Assembly (NCBI GenBank): GCA_963822215.1 | Contig: CAWGGX010000010.1 | Location: 682,001 to 746,000 of the forward strand | Length of the DNA stretch: 64,000 bases | Source: Roseiarcus sp963822215 | GTDB lineage: Bacteria; Pseudomonadota; Alphaproteobacteria; Rhizobiales; Beijerinckiaceae | Direction of reading: 5' to 3' | Part shown: one piece after another, positions 9,390 through 17,749 of the stretch | Layout: each line of letters opens with the position of its first letter | Numbering within the stretch: the stretch's first letter is position 1 | Program-made: the position numbers and the translations under genes | The notes under the pieces: generated by a model | What the model saw: the letters and a program-made list of their open reading frames with translations, nothing else | What the model was told of the DNA's origin: nothing | The model's database searches: none

Positions 9390-10857
9390 GGGACTGCCTG
9401 GAGATTGGGGGTGCGGGCGCCGAAGCGGTAATTTCGCGTCTGATCTTCTGATCGGGGGTAGGCGCGTGGCTTGGATTGTGAGGTTGGTGAAAACCGGAGC
9501 TGACGGTGAGAGACAGTGCGCCGACGTCTTGAAGATCAACCGGCCTGATGATCTCGGTGATATCGCCAACTTAGGGTTGACCCTGGCCGAAGGGAAGCTG
9601 TTGCTGGCCGGCCTCCAACAGGAGATCGTCGCGGCGCAGGCCAAGGGCCACGCCGTTCGGCGGCCGGACTGCCGAAGCTGTGGCGAGGTGTGCCGAGTGA
9701 AGGATTACCGGGACCATGCGGTCGCGACACTTTTCGGCCAGGTCACGGTGCGGCTTCCCCGCTTTCGCTGTGCCGGGTGCGGCGGCAACGAAGCCGGCCA
9801 TGGTTGGCCATCGTATTGCCGCTCGACGCCGGAGTTGGATCAGCTTCAGGCGCATCTGTCTGCCCTGATGACTTACCGGGTGGCTGCTGACGTGCTGCGG
9901 CAAATGTTCCCGGTCGATGCCGGAAACAACCCGGAAACTTTGCGTTTGCACACTCTGAAAATTGGTGCGGAGCTTCGGGATCAGGCCGCGGTGCGGCCTG
10001 ATCCGGCGGCTTCCTCGATCACCGTGACCTTGGATTCGACTTTCATCCGCGGCTGCGAGGACGGCGAGCGGCATCTGGAGGTGCGGATCGGCAATGTTGA
10101 AACGGAGACTGGCGGGCGGCAGGTTTTCGGCGCCGTCGCCAGAGCCGATACGGACATCAAAGTGCTGATCCGCCGCAGCCTCGACGCGGTCGGGCGAACC
10201 GAGGACACGGCGCTGACCGCGTTCACCGACGGGTGCTCCGGCTTGCGGCGCATTTTGGCTGATGCCGGTGTCACCGAGACGCCAGTGCTCGACTGGTTCC
10301 ACATCGCCATGCGGCTGCAGCACCTGGAGCAAACAGCCGGCGGTCTGTCGGCGGATGACCCGGCAAGGGTGGCGGCGAAGGCGGTGATTGTCGCGGAGGT
10401 CGAGCGCCTGCAGTGGAGGCTGTGGAATGGCAAAGCCAAGGATGCTGATATCAGCATCGGTCGTATCCGCACAGTGATGCATCATTTTCAGGGTGAACAA
10501 GGGCAGCCGAGGTCCATTGCGCCTTCGAGAAAGCTGTGGACCGCCTTGCACGCATTGGATGCTTATCTCACCGGACAGAGCGACTGGTTGGTCAACTACG
10601 CCGAGCGGTACCGTGCCGGATTGCGGGTCGGCACCGCGATCACCGAAGGGACGGCCAATTTTCTGGTGAACCGCCGGATGAACAAATCGCAGCAGATGCG
10701 CTGGTCGCGGCGAGGGGCGGATCTTCTGCTTCAGGTTCGCAGCGCCGTCTACAACGGCACGCTCTGCTCCGGCTTCGGACAGAGATTCCAGCCTGCCAAC
10801 GACCCGCTCCCGCAAGCAGCGGTTGCGGCCTAACACCCCCAATCTCAAGGCAGTCCC
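9390..10857 (+). mobile_element. ISKra4-family insertion sequence
   Basis: Terminal inverted repeats of 24 bp at 9390-9413 and 10834-10857 match at 23 of 24 positions (gggactgcct at the outer edge). They enclose one transposase gene. No target duplication is visible: the 8 bases outside are ttcacaca on the left and tccttgtg on the right. The right end abuts a truncated kinase gene whose missing part is not found on the left, so a deletion probably accompanied or followed insertion. Confidence 0.88.
9466..10833 (+). CDS. ISKra4-family transposase
   Basis: 455 residues. An N-terminal treble-clef-like zinc region (CRSCGEVCRVKDY, then FRCAGCGG) is followed by the segment SALMTYRVAADVLRQMFPVD and the DDE catalytic core. 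Candidate acidic residues lie in ITVTLDSTFIRG and AFTDGCSGLRRI, and the remaining one lies in the C-terminal helix near AITEGTANFLVNRRM. I assign ISKra4 rather than ISL3 from the overall pattern. GTG start at 9466; intact. Confidence 0.85.
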   Translation: MAWIVRLVKTGADGERQCADVLKINRPDDLGDIANLGLTLAEGKLLLAGLQQEIVAAQAKGHAVRRPDCRSCGEVCRVKDYRDHAVATLFGQVTVRLPRFRCAGCGGNEAGHGWPSYCRSTPELDQLQAHLSALMTYRVAADVLRQMFPVDAGNNPETLRLHTLKIGAELRDQAAVRPDPAASSITVTLDSTFIRGCEDGERHLEVRIGNVETETGGRQVFGAVARADTDIKVLIRRSLDAVGRTEDTALTAFTDGCSGLRRILADAGVTETPVLDWFHIAMRLQHLEQTAGGLSADDPARVAAKAVIVAEVERLQWRLWNGKAKDADISIGRIRTVMHHFQGEQGQPRSIAPSRKLWTALHALDAYLTGQSDWLVNYAERYRAGLRVGTAITEGTANFLVNRRMNKSQQMRWSRRGADLLLQVRSAVYNGTLCSGFGQRFQPANDPLPQAAVAA

Positions 10858-11261
10858 TCCTTGTGGATGAGTCCGCGTTGATGTAACTGGCCAAGCGTAA
10901 CCGACAGGGCGACGGCAAGCCGCAGGAATCTTCCGACATCCATCGGCCGCCCGATGAGGCGGTCGAGCGGCTCGCCCTGGGTCGGTTCCAGCAGCAGTAT
11001 TGCCTGCCCACGCTCGTACACCAGGTCCAGCGGCCGCAGCGCCCACGCAGCGTCGAGATGGTCCTTCAGTCCATATTCGTGGGTGAGCCTGTCAATGCTG
11101 CCAGGGGTCGGTTGCTCACCGGCGCAAGTCACAGCCGTGAACTCGTGCCGCCGGCCCTCGGCGCCTTCGCGCCAAGTTCTGCAAAACACATGTTCACCGT
11201 CCTCCCACAGCACCTGGAGAGCGCCGTCCTCGCCACCACCGGATCGAGAGGGTAGATTCAT
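10858..11261 (-). pseudogene. N-terminus of a multidomain Ser/Thr kinase - histidine kinase, cut by the IS
   Basis: The 134 genuine residues contain WEDGEHVFCRTWREG, then LRPLDLVYERGQAILLLEP, and end LGQLHQRGLIHK. This is the start of the very large proteins that join a Ser/Thr kinase domain, an AAA ATPase domain, GAF and a histidine kinase; the next residues should be the catalytic DIKPAN loop. The reading frame runs into the ISKra4 right end exactly at HK. The remaining ~1600 residues are not found beyond the element, so the gene is destroyed. Confidence 0.75.
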
Positions 11262-11353
11262 CTGTAGAGTTCCGCCGTCAGGCCAATGCCGGAATGAGTG
11301 CTAATCGAGGCTGACCAGGCCAACCTACCACAAACGCCTATCGTCACCGCGAC

Positions 11354-11671
11354 TTGATTAAGCGTATGTTGAGCCGCCTCAGGATGTTTTGCGATTGGCG
11401 ATCGCGATCTGGTGATCAGCAAGCCCTTTACTTGGTCCGCACCTGTCGGCTGGACGAGGATTACGATCCGAGGACGATCGCAAATTCACGGCCGATCAAA
11501 TTCAAGAAATCCATGAGGGCGTTGGAACTCGCGTCGCGGAAAAAGCAAGACGCCAGCCGGCGCCGCCCTTGGCGCGCGAAAGAGGAATGGCGCAACGCCA
11601 AAGAAGCCGTCGAGCTCCTGAACGCGCAGTTCCGGTTGCTACGGGGGCGTCGGAACCCCCTCCCCCCGTAA
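11354..11671 (+). CDS. Possible small hypothetical protein
   Basis: An open frame of 105 residues, arginine- and lysine-rich (segments SRKKQDASRRRPWRAKEEWR and LLRGRRNPLPP). I do not recognise a family, and there is no convincing ribosome binding site. It lies between a destroyed kinase gene and a ferredoxin fragment, so it may be degenerate DNA. Listed only because no alternative explains the stretch. Confidence 0.2.
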   Translation: MIKRMLSRLRMFCDWRSRSGDQQALYLVRTCRLDEDYDPRTIANSRPIKFKKSMRALELASRKKQDASRRRPWRAKEEWRNAKEAVELLNAQFRLLRGRRNPLPP

Positions 11672-11754
11672 ATCGGCGGCTTCCCGTCTATTCGGTCCGC
11701 AACTTCGCACGGCGAGCCAATTCGTCCGCCGAGCGTGATGCGCGGACAGATACC

Positions 11755-11790
11755 AAGGTATCGGCAACACCATCGTGCAATAGATTCCGG
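11755..11790 (+). promoter_or_regulatory. Copy A of a recurring 37-bp operator-like motif
   Basis: Matches the copy at 21313-21349 at 28 of the first 32 positions: half-palindrome GTATCGGC, then ACACCATCGT and CAATAGATT. It lies 300 bases before the redoxin gene, with the ferredoxin remnant in between. It may be the promoter region of the gene whose end survives as that remnant. Confidence 0.5.
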
Positions 11791-11811
11791 TTCGCGCTCC
11801 TGATTTGGTTA

Positions 11812-12039
11812 CACCCGTGCTTTTCGTCTTGCAGCAGTAGCAACGCCTACAGCAGGAGAGCGTCCGCCACTGCTGTTCCCACGCGATGGTCCTGCCGGAC
11901 AGGGGTCTGCCACACGTGTGAGACGAGCCTCATAAGCGGGACGGTCAGATACCGGCCGGACCCAATCGATATGCCCGCAGACGGGAATGTGTTGATCTGC
12001 TGCTCGCAACCCGAGGGCGACGTCGTCATTGATTTGTGA
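11812..12039 (+). pseudogene. C-terminal [2Fe-2S] ferredoxin domain fragment
   Basis: The last ~57 residues read VPTRWSCRTGVCHTCETSLI, then ADGNVLICCSQPEGDVVIDL. This is the plant-type ferredoxin domain at the end of ferredoxin-reductase-like or MOSC-type oxidoreductases, with three of the four cluster cysteines in C-R-T-G-V-C-H-T-C and the last in LICCS. The upstream part, which should hold the first cysteine and the FAD/NAD domains, is missing or out of frame. It sits 50 bases before the redoxin gene and may once have begun that operon. Confidence 0.65.
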
Positions 12040-12088
12040 CGGCTCGCGCCCTGATCGCCGACGTCCGGCAAACCAGGAAGGACTTCAC

Positions 12089-12685
12089 ATGCGATCCGAC
12101 ATGGTTCCAGGGGCTGTCTTCCCCGACTATGAGCATTCCGACCACACGACGAAACGCCGGAAGCTCTCCGAAATCCAAGGACAACATCCGATGGTTCTCG
12201 TACTCAGCCGCGGAAGTTTCTGCCCCAAGGACCGTCGGCAGGCTGAGGGGCTTGTCGAGCTTCACCGCGAGATGGAGGTTGGTTATTGCCGGCTGGCGAC
12301 AATCGGCACCGACAACATCATCGAGACCAACGAATATCGCGGCGGTGTCGGCGCGCATTGGCCCTTCCTCTCGGATCCGACACGGCTTGTTCAGAAGGAT
12401 CTCGACATCGTCGAATATACCGATCCCGCGCACAATCCCATGATCCCGCACGTGATCGTGCTCGCGCCCGGTCTCGTCATCTACAAGATCTATAACGGAT
12501 ACTGGTTCTTCGGGCGACCTACGGTCGAGGAACTCCGTCAGGACCTGCGCGCCGTCAGCATGAAATGTCGGCCGGACTGGGATATCACGACGCCCGAACT
12601 CAAAGCGGCGCGGCGGGAGGGCCGCAAGGAGCTCTTTTATCCTTACGGCAAGACCTACGCCCAAACGCTCGGCGAGCAGAATTAG
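12089..12685 (+). CDS. AhpC/TSA-like redoxin protein
   Basis: 198 residues with the thioredoxin-fold redoxin pattern: VPGAVFPDYE at the start, then MVLVLSRGSFCPKDRRQ with Cys45 in the place of the peroxidatic cysteine. The usual PxxxTxxC motif is altered to RGSFCPKDRRQ, seen in a subgroup of AhpC/TSA proteins of unclear substrate. YWFFGRPTVEELRQDLR lies in the C-terminal half. ATG 12089 has a good RBS (aggaagga). Cupin and enoyl-CoA-hydratase-like genes follow closely, so it is probably operonic. The role in peroxide or electrophile defence is inferred. Confidence 0.7.
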   Translation: MRSDMVPGAVFPDYEHSDHTTKRRKLSEIQGQHPMVLVLSRGSFCPKDRRQAEGLVELHREMEVGYCRLATIGTDNIIETNEYRGGVGAHWPFLSDPTRLVQKDLDIVEYTDPAHNPMIPHVIVLAPGLVIYKIYNGYWFFGRPTVEELRQDLRAVSMKCRPDWDITTPELKAARREGRKELFYPYGKTYAQTLGEQN

Positions 12686-12728
12686 CTTGCACTTTCCAGC
12701 GCGTCCCGAACGCAAGAGGAGACATCTC

Positions 12729-13166
12729 GTGACCCGCCCGCATCAGCCAGGTCAAGAGGTATTCAGAGCGATCCTCCCCGAAGACATCGAGTGGAAACAG
12801 TTCCCGGCCTTCCCGCCTTCGGCCCGTCTCGCCGTCCTCGTCGGTCAGCCCTCGGAGCCCGGGTCCTACGTTATCAGGGTCAAGGCGCCTGCCGGCGTAA
12901 AGCTGATGCCGCATAGACATGCCGAAGACCGAGTCTACACCGTCATATCCGGCGTTTTCTACATCGGCCTCGGCGATCAGTTCGACGGCGACAAGGTGAA
13001 AGCTTATCCGCCCGGCAGTGTCATCGTTCTGCCTGGCGATACGCCTCACTTCCACTGGGCGAAGTCGGGCGAGTACGTCACCCAGGTGACCGCCATCGGG
13101 CCGCTCGGCTTCGAATATCTGAACCCGAAGGACGATCCGCAGAAGAGCAAAGGGAGACAAGAATGA
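12729..13166 (+). CDS. Cupin-domain protein
   Basis: About 145 residues forming a single cupin barrel: motif 1 as MPHRHAEDRVYTVISGVFYIG (metal ligands His, His, and probably Glu/Asp) and motif 2 as PPGSVIVLPGDTPHFHW. GTG 12729 is preceded by gaggagac at good spacing, so I prefer it to the upstream ATG at 12687. The stop codon overlaps the ATG of the next gene (ATGA), showing translational coupling. Small cupins of this kind are often found near oxidative-stress genes; no enzymatic function can be assigned. Confidence 0.75.
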   Translation: MTRPHQPGQEVFRAILPEDIEWKQFPAFPPSARLAVLVGQPSEPGSYVIRVKAPAGVKLMPHRHAEDRVYTVISGVFYIGLGDQFDGDKVKAYPPGSVIVLPGDTPHFHWAKSGEYVTQVTAIGPLGFEYLNPKDDPQKSKGRQE

Positions 13167-14014
13167 AAGACCAGATTTCGCCAACAGCAAGAGCCACGCA
13201 GGTGCGGTTGACTGAGCGCTCAGCGACATGTTGGCGAGTTACATTCGATCATCCGCCGCTCAACGTCTTCGGTCCTGAAGCCATTCTGCAAATGACCGAG
13301 ATCATGACGGCGCTTGAAACCGACAAGCAGGTCAAAGTTGTGGTTTTTGACAGCGCCGTTGAAGGTTTCTTTCTGAATCACTCAGACTTCCTTGGAAACC
13401 CCGAGGATCTGACCGGCCTGCCTCCAGGCCCCACCGGCTTGCAGGCATGGCCGGATATCCTTGTGCGCCTGACTCGGGCGTCTGTTGTGTCGATAGCGTT
13501 GATTCGGGGTCGGGCGACTGGCAACGGAAGTGAGATTGCCCTTGCCTGCGACATGCGCTTTGCGAGTCGCGAAAAAGCCATCCTGTCGCAGTGGGAAGTG
13601 GGTGCTGGCCTGGTGGCTGGCGGCGGACCCATGGCGCGATTGCCGCGGCTCATCGGAAGGGGCCGCGCCCTGGAAGTGCTTTTGGGCGCGGACGACATTC
13701 AAGGCGATTTGGCCGAGCTCTACGGCTATGTGAACCGGTCGTTACCGGACGCTGAGCTTGACGCGTTTGTTGATGCGCTTGCGACTCGGATCGCCACGTT
13801 CGACAAGCGTGCAATTATCGATACCAAGCGCCTCGTTAACGCAGCGAGTTTGCCGGCCGATGTCGAAATCGGGGCCGGGTGGGACGCCTTCATGGGTTCA
13901 TTTGCGCGGCCAGCCGCGCAGGAAAAAATCAAGACGTTGATCGAGAGAGGGTTCCATAAACCCGGCGATGCAGAAAATCGCCTGGGCTACTACGTGGGAC
14001 AACTTGGGCGGTAA
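13163..14014 (+). CDS. Enoyl-CoA hydratase/isomerase-like protein
   Basis: 283 residues with the crotonase fold. The oxyanion-hole region is VSIALIRGRATGNGSEIALA and the second motif QWEVGAGLVAGGGPMARLPR. The first CoA-binding motif is unusual (AVEGFFLNHSDFLGNPED instead of the usual AFCAGADL). Of the two canonical catalytic glutamates only one, in QWEVG, is evident, so hydratase activity is doubtful. Its ATG overlaps the cupin stop, and it probably ends the redoxin-cupin-crotonase operon. Confidence 0.75.
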   Translation: MKDQISPTARATQVRLTERSATCWRVTFDHPPLNVFGPEAILQMTEIMTALETDKQVKVVVFDSAVEGFFLNHSDFLGNPEDLTGLPPGPTGLQAWPDILVRLTRASVVSIALIRGRATGNGSEIALACDMRFASREKAILSQWEVGAGLVAGGGPMARLPRLIGRGRALEVLLGADDIQGDLAELYGYVNRSLPDAELDAFVDALATRIATFDKRAIIDTKRLVNAASLPADVEIGAGWDAFMGSFARPAAQEKIKTLIERGFHKPGDAENRLGYYVGQLGR

Positions 14015-14094
14015 ACACACCAACTCGAATGTAACGGCGCCTCGCGCGACCTGGAGCGGCGCGCCGCAACAAGACTGAAGACATCCTCGAAGAT

Positions 14095-14110
14095 CTGATT
14101 CGGTAATCAG
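14095..14110. promoter_or_regulatory. Palindrome upstream of the DJ-1 gene
   Basis: ctgatt-cggt-aatcag is a perfect 6+6 inverted repeat, 122 bases ahead of the DJ-1/PfpI gene. It could be an operator. It is too short and T-poor to be a terminator for the crotonase gene. Confidence 0.3.
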
Positions 14111-14231
14111 GCGAAATCGGCCGCCGTCGCAGGTTACTACCACATCAGGGGTGACTTGATTGGGCGGCCTTCGCCACGTCCACGGCAGCCGCGCGGACCG
14201 CAGCATCAACGACTAACGAAAGGAGCGCGTT

Positions 14232-14921
14232 ATGAAAGTCCTGATGGTTCTTACGTCTCACGACCAGCTCGGCAACACGGGCCGCAAGACCGGCTTCTGG
14301 CTGGAGGAACTCGCGGCGCCTTACTATGTCTTCAAGGATGCAGGCGCCGAGATCACCCTCGCATCGCCCAAGGGCGGTCGCCCGCCGCTCGACCCGAAGA
14401 GCAACGAGCCGAACTTCCAGACCGACATCACCCGGCGGTTCGAAAAGGACGCCGGCGCCAACGCTCAGCTCGACAGGACAGCGCGCCTCGATAGCGTCAA
14501 GCAGGAAGACTACGATACCGTCTTCTACCCTGGTGGCCATGGGCCGATGTGGGATCTCGCCGAAGACAAGAGCTCGATCAAGCTGTTGGAATCCTTCGTC
14601 GCCGCAGGCAAAACGTTCGCGGTGGTCTGCCACTCAACCGGCGCGCTGCGCCACGTCAAGACGACCGATGGCAAGCCGCTGGTCGAGGGCAAGACCGTGA
14701 CCGGCTTCACCAATGGCGAGGAAGACGAGGTGGGATTGACGAAGGTGGTGCCCTTCCTTGTCGAGGACGAAGTGATGAGGCTCGGCGCCACCTTTTCCAA
14801 GGTCAAGAACTGGGGCGTTCATACGGTCGCCGATGGACAGCTGATCACCGGCCAGAATCCGGCGTCGTCGGGCACTGCCGCCAGACTTCTGATCGATGCG
14901 CTGAGCAAGAAGGCGAAATAG
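14232..14921 (+). CDS. DJ-1/PfpI family protein, glutamine amidotransferase-like
   Basis: 229 residues. MKVLMVLTSHDQLGNTGRKT, GFWLEELAAPYYVFKDAG and FYPGGHGPMWDLAED mark the HchA/Hsp31-like branch. The nucleophile elbow is AVVCHSTGALRH (Cys near residue 133), with the upstream glutamate in WLEEL. Proteins of this branch act as glyoxalase III or protein chaperone/deglycase in the cytoplasm. RBS aaaggagc precedes the ATG. A second, more distant DJ-1 relative is at 32674. The role in aldehyde stress is inferred. Confidence 0.85.
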   Translation: MKVLMVLTSHDQLGNTGRKTGFWLEELAAPYYVFKDAGAEITLASPKGGRPPLDPKSNEPNFQTDITRRFEKDAGANAQLDRTARLDSVKQEDYDTVFYPGGHGPMWDLAEDKSSIKLLESFVAAGKTFAVVCHSTGALRHVKTTDGKPLVEGKTVTGFTNGEEDEVGLTKVVPFLVEDEVMRLGATFSKVKNWGVHTVADGQLITGQNPASSGTAARLLIDALSKKAK

Positions 14922-15013
14922 TCGGGCCCACTGAACCCGGGGAGGCGCCGAGATGCGCGCCTCCCCAGTCCTCGGTTGCCGAAGGTATAAGATGATTTGA
15001 GGTTCCACGCGGT

Positions 15014-15262
15014 TTCCCTGCTAGCAGGGAATTTTTTTCGCCTCGGTCGGCGCTCCGTTCCAGGAAGCCCTGCAATGTCATGGCGTTGCGGGCCTTGCAA
15101 CCCGCCGGTTGCGTGACGCAGCGGGCGCGGAACAGGGAATTTCAAACGGCGGGAACAGGGAACGAACAGGCGCTTTCGGAGCGGATCAGGGAAAGAACAG
15201 GCGGGCGAAACGAGGGCGCGAGACTGGGCGCGGCCGGGTTGCAATGCGCGGCCAGAGGCCGG
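15014..15262 (-). repeat. About 246-bp interspersed repeat, copy 2 (inverted)
   Basis: High-similarity inverted copy of 3050-3295. It starts with the ttccctgctagcagggaa palindrome and contains aacagggaat, aacagggaac and atcagggaaag units. The two copies enclose 11.7 kb of mostly housekeeping and stress genes. Confidence 0.75.
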
Positions 15263-15308
15263 CTCGTCGGATTGTGACGGCCGCCCAGCAGATTATTTCC
15301 ATCAAGGA

Positions 15309-16127
15309 TCAGTGCGACGCCGATCTCACATCGGGGGAGGGTTGCGAGGCGTAATATTGCGCGGCCTGTTCGATTTCCTCTGGCGTCATTCGCCGCGCGA
15401 CATTGCGCATCTGCTCGCTGATGTCGTTCCGCCTTTCGCCCGAAGCGAAGGCCTCAAGCTGGGACTTGATGTAGACCGCCGACTGGCCTTCGAGCCACGG
15501 ACTTCCGACCTTGTTGTCCAGCGCGCCGTGGCAAGCGCCGCAGGGCGGGATGTTGCGCAGGGGCGCGCCGTTGATGACGATGCGCGGCGCGGGAAGAACC
15601 CCGGCCGGATGATAGGCCGGCAGGCGCGGCAGATAGGCGTAGTAGGAGGCAAGATCGATCATGTCCTGGTCGGAGAGGTGCAGCGCGAATGGCGACATGA
15701 TGGCGTTGACACGCGCGCCCGCCCGAAAATCCTGGAGTTCCTTATAGATCACAGCCGGGTATTGCCCCGCGAGATTGGGAGAATCAGCGCGGCTGACGCC
15801 CGTGGGGCCGTGACAGATCGCGCATTGCTGGGCGAGCGTCGCGCCATGTCCGATTGAATCGGCGTCGGCGCCGCGCAGCATGTTCGAGGTCATCACGGCA
15901 GGGGAGACCTGGAAGTCAGGCTCAATTGGCCTCTCGCTGGTCGGGGTCCGCGCGAGGCCGGCCGCGCTGCAGATCGCATCCCATAAGCCCGACGCCCTCG
16001 CGTTCGGCTGCACCAGCGGGAAGACCACGAACCCCAAGATCGTCGCCCCCACAAAGACCGCGACGACCGCGGCGACGCTGCGGACTACCCAGGGGTCCCT
16101 CAGGGAGAGCGGCGTTTCCTGGCTCAT
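15309..16127 (-). CDS. Membrane-anchored di-heme cytochrome c
   Basis: 272 residues. One N-terminal transmembrane anchor (about residues 15-40) is followed by two cytochrome c domains with QQCAICHGPTG and PPCGACHGALD as heme-binding CxxCH motifs, and methionines downstream as possible axial ligands (AIMSPF and similar). Its ATG overlaps the stop codon of oxidase subunit I (ATGA). It is the last gene of the oxidase operon and probably delivers electrons to the CuA subunit, or replaces a soluble cytochrome c in the periplasm. Confidence 0.85.
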   Translation of the reverse strand: MSQETPLSLRDPWVVRSVAAVVAVFVGATILGFVVFPLVQPNARASGLWDAICSAAGLARTPTSERPIEPDFQVSPAVMTSNMLRGADADSIGHGATLAQQCAICHGPTGVSRADSPNLAGQYPAVIYKELQDFRAGARVNAIMSPFALHLSDQDMIDLASYYAYLPRLPAYHPAGVLPAPRIVINGAPLRNIPPCGACHGALDNKVGSPWLEGQSAVYIKSQLEAFASGERRNDISEQMRNVARRMTPEEIEQAAQYYASQPSPDVRSASH

Positions 16128-17749
16128 CGCTGCGCCCCGACATAGACCGCGGGAACCGCGCCGCCTGGCCGGAAGGCGAGCTGCAGAATCGGATAGCCGT
16201 AGTTGGTGATTGTCAGCCCGACCATCAGCGCGACCCAAAGGCCAAGGCCGTTGAGCGCGGCTGGGACGGCGAGCGGAGGATGGACCGCCGTCGCGAAACG
16301 GTAGGGCTCCGTCTCCGCCCGAGGCGCCCTTTGAGCGCGGACAAGGATTGCAAGGAACAGAAAGCCCGAGACCAGGAGGATGAATCCGCCAAAAACGGAG
16401 AGGGTGACCCAGACGGCGTCCGCCGAGAGGCCGGAGGCGCTGTAGTCGAAATAGGCCATCCGGCGCGGCATGCCGAGGAGGCCGACCCAGTGCCAGGGAA
16501 AGGTCGTTACGATGACGCCGACGAACCAGAGCCAGAGCTGGGCGCGCATGAGCCCGAGGTCCGCCATGGCGCGACCGGTCAGATGAGGCCACAGGTCGTA
16601 GGCGATGGCAAAATACATGATCACGATCGCGCCGGCGAAGATGAGGTGAAAATGTCCGGTGACCCATTGCGTATTGTGGACGCTCGCGTCGAGCTGGTAG
16701 CTCATGTTGATCAGGCCGCCCGCGCCGCCGAAGCCGAGCATCACGAAGGAGAAAGCCGCGGCCAGCATGATCGGGTTTCTCCAAGGCAACGCCGCGAGCC
16801 AGCCGAACAGGCCGCGCCCTCCGCGAAGGCGCCCCGCGATCTCCACGGATGCGCTAATTGTGAAGACAGTGAGCAGGGTCGGAATCGCGACCAGCGCGGT
16901 GAACGTGGAGTGGATGAACTTGAAGCCGGCGCCGACCTCCGGGTCTCCGAACGTGTGATGGATGCCGATCGGCATGGCGACGACCAGGAACGTTATGAAC
17001 GCCAGTCGCATCATGGTGTCGCTGTAGATCTTTCCGCCGATCGCGCGAGGCAGGATCGTGTAGTAGGCGATGTATGTCGGAATCAGCCAGAAATAGACGA
17101 TGGCGTGCAGCGTCCACGAGAAGAACACGCGCGCCAGCCCGACATTGATTGTCGAAGTCAGCCCAAGCGCCACGGGAATAAGCTGCAACAGAAGTTCGAG
17201 CGTCGCGCCAACCGCCGTCCAGGCCCAGAGATAGGAGCCCGCGACATTGGCGAACATCGCCAGCGGCACCGGACGGCCCGGATTGGCTCTCTTCCAGGCG
17301 GCCAGATTGATCGACATCAGCGCGACCCAGATCCACGACCCCACCACCACAAGCACGACGCCGATGTAATAGAACGCGTTGCCGATCAGAGGCGGATAGA
17401 AGGTGTAGAGGACGGAAGCACGGCCGAGCGACACCGGTGCGATCGCCATCACGGCTCCGACGAGGACGAGGCCGAAGCCCGCCCAGGCCCAGCGTGGTCC
17501 GATCAGCGGCTGTCCGAGAGAAGACTCGCTGATCGCATATCCGAAGCCCATCGCGACCAGAGTCGGAAACACGTAACCCATGATGGTTCCGTGCGCTGTC
17601 ACCGACCGATAGTACAACTCTGGGTCGCTGATCCAGGTATGCAGCGGGCTGCGGATGAACATCTGCCAGGCGCCGAGCACGATCGCCACCCCGAAGACTG
17701 CGAAGGCGAGCCAGAAATGCGCGAGGATCAGGCGCCGGCTATTCAACAC
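16124..17749 (-). CDS. cbaA: Heme-copper oxidase subunit I, B family (ba3-type)
   Basis: 541 residues and about 13 transmembrane helices. Key residues are visible: the CuB histidine in SWTLHAIVYFWLIPTY, whose H-x-x-x-Y spacing gives the cross-linked Tyr; the CuB pair in GIHHTFGDP; and the heme ligands in WVTGHFHLIFAG. The Y at the helix VI position and the lack of the D-channel motif place it in the B (ba3-like) family, which usually has high oxygen affinity. It reduces O2 to water in the inner membrane while pumping protons. It overlaps the 3' end of subunit II by 11 bases. Confidence 0.9.
   Translation of the reverse strand: MLNSRRLILAHFWLAFAVFGVAIVLGAWQMFIRSPLHTWISDPELYYRSVTAHGTIMGYVFPTLVAMGFGYAISESSLGQPLIGPRWAWAGFGLVLVGAVMAIAPVSLGRASVLYTFYPPLIGNAFYYIGVVLVVVGSWIWVALMSINLAAWKRANPGRPVPLAMFANVAGSYLWAWTAVGATLELLLQLIPVALGLTSTINVGLARVFFSWTLHAIVYFWLIPTYIAYYTILPRAIGGKIYSDTMMRLAFITFLVVAMPIGIHHTFGDPEVGAGFKFIHSTFTALVAIPTLLTVFTISASVEIAGRLRGGRGLFGWLAALPWRNPIMLAAAFSFVMLGFGGAGGLINMSYQLDASVHNTQWVTGHFHLIFAGAIVIMYFAIAYDLWPHLTGRAMADLGLMRAQLWLWFVGVIVTTFPWHWVGLLGMPRRMAYFDYSASGLSADAVWVTLSVFGGFILLVSGFLFLAILVRAQRAPRAETEPYRFATAVHPPLAVPAALNGLGLWVALMVGLTITNYGYPILQLAFRPGGAVPAVYVGAQR

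Noticed and set aside
9382..10865. Target-site duplication of the ISKra4 element
   Set aside because: ttcacaca and tccttgtg do not match in direct orientation.
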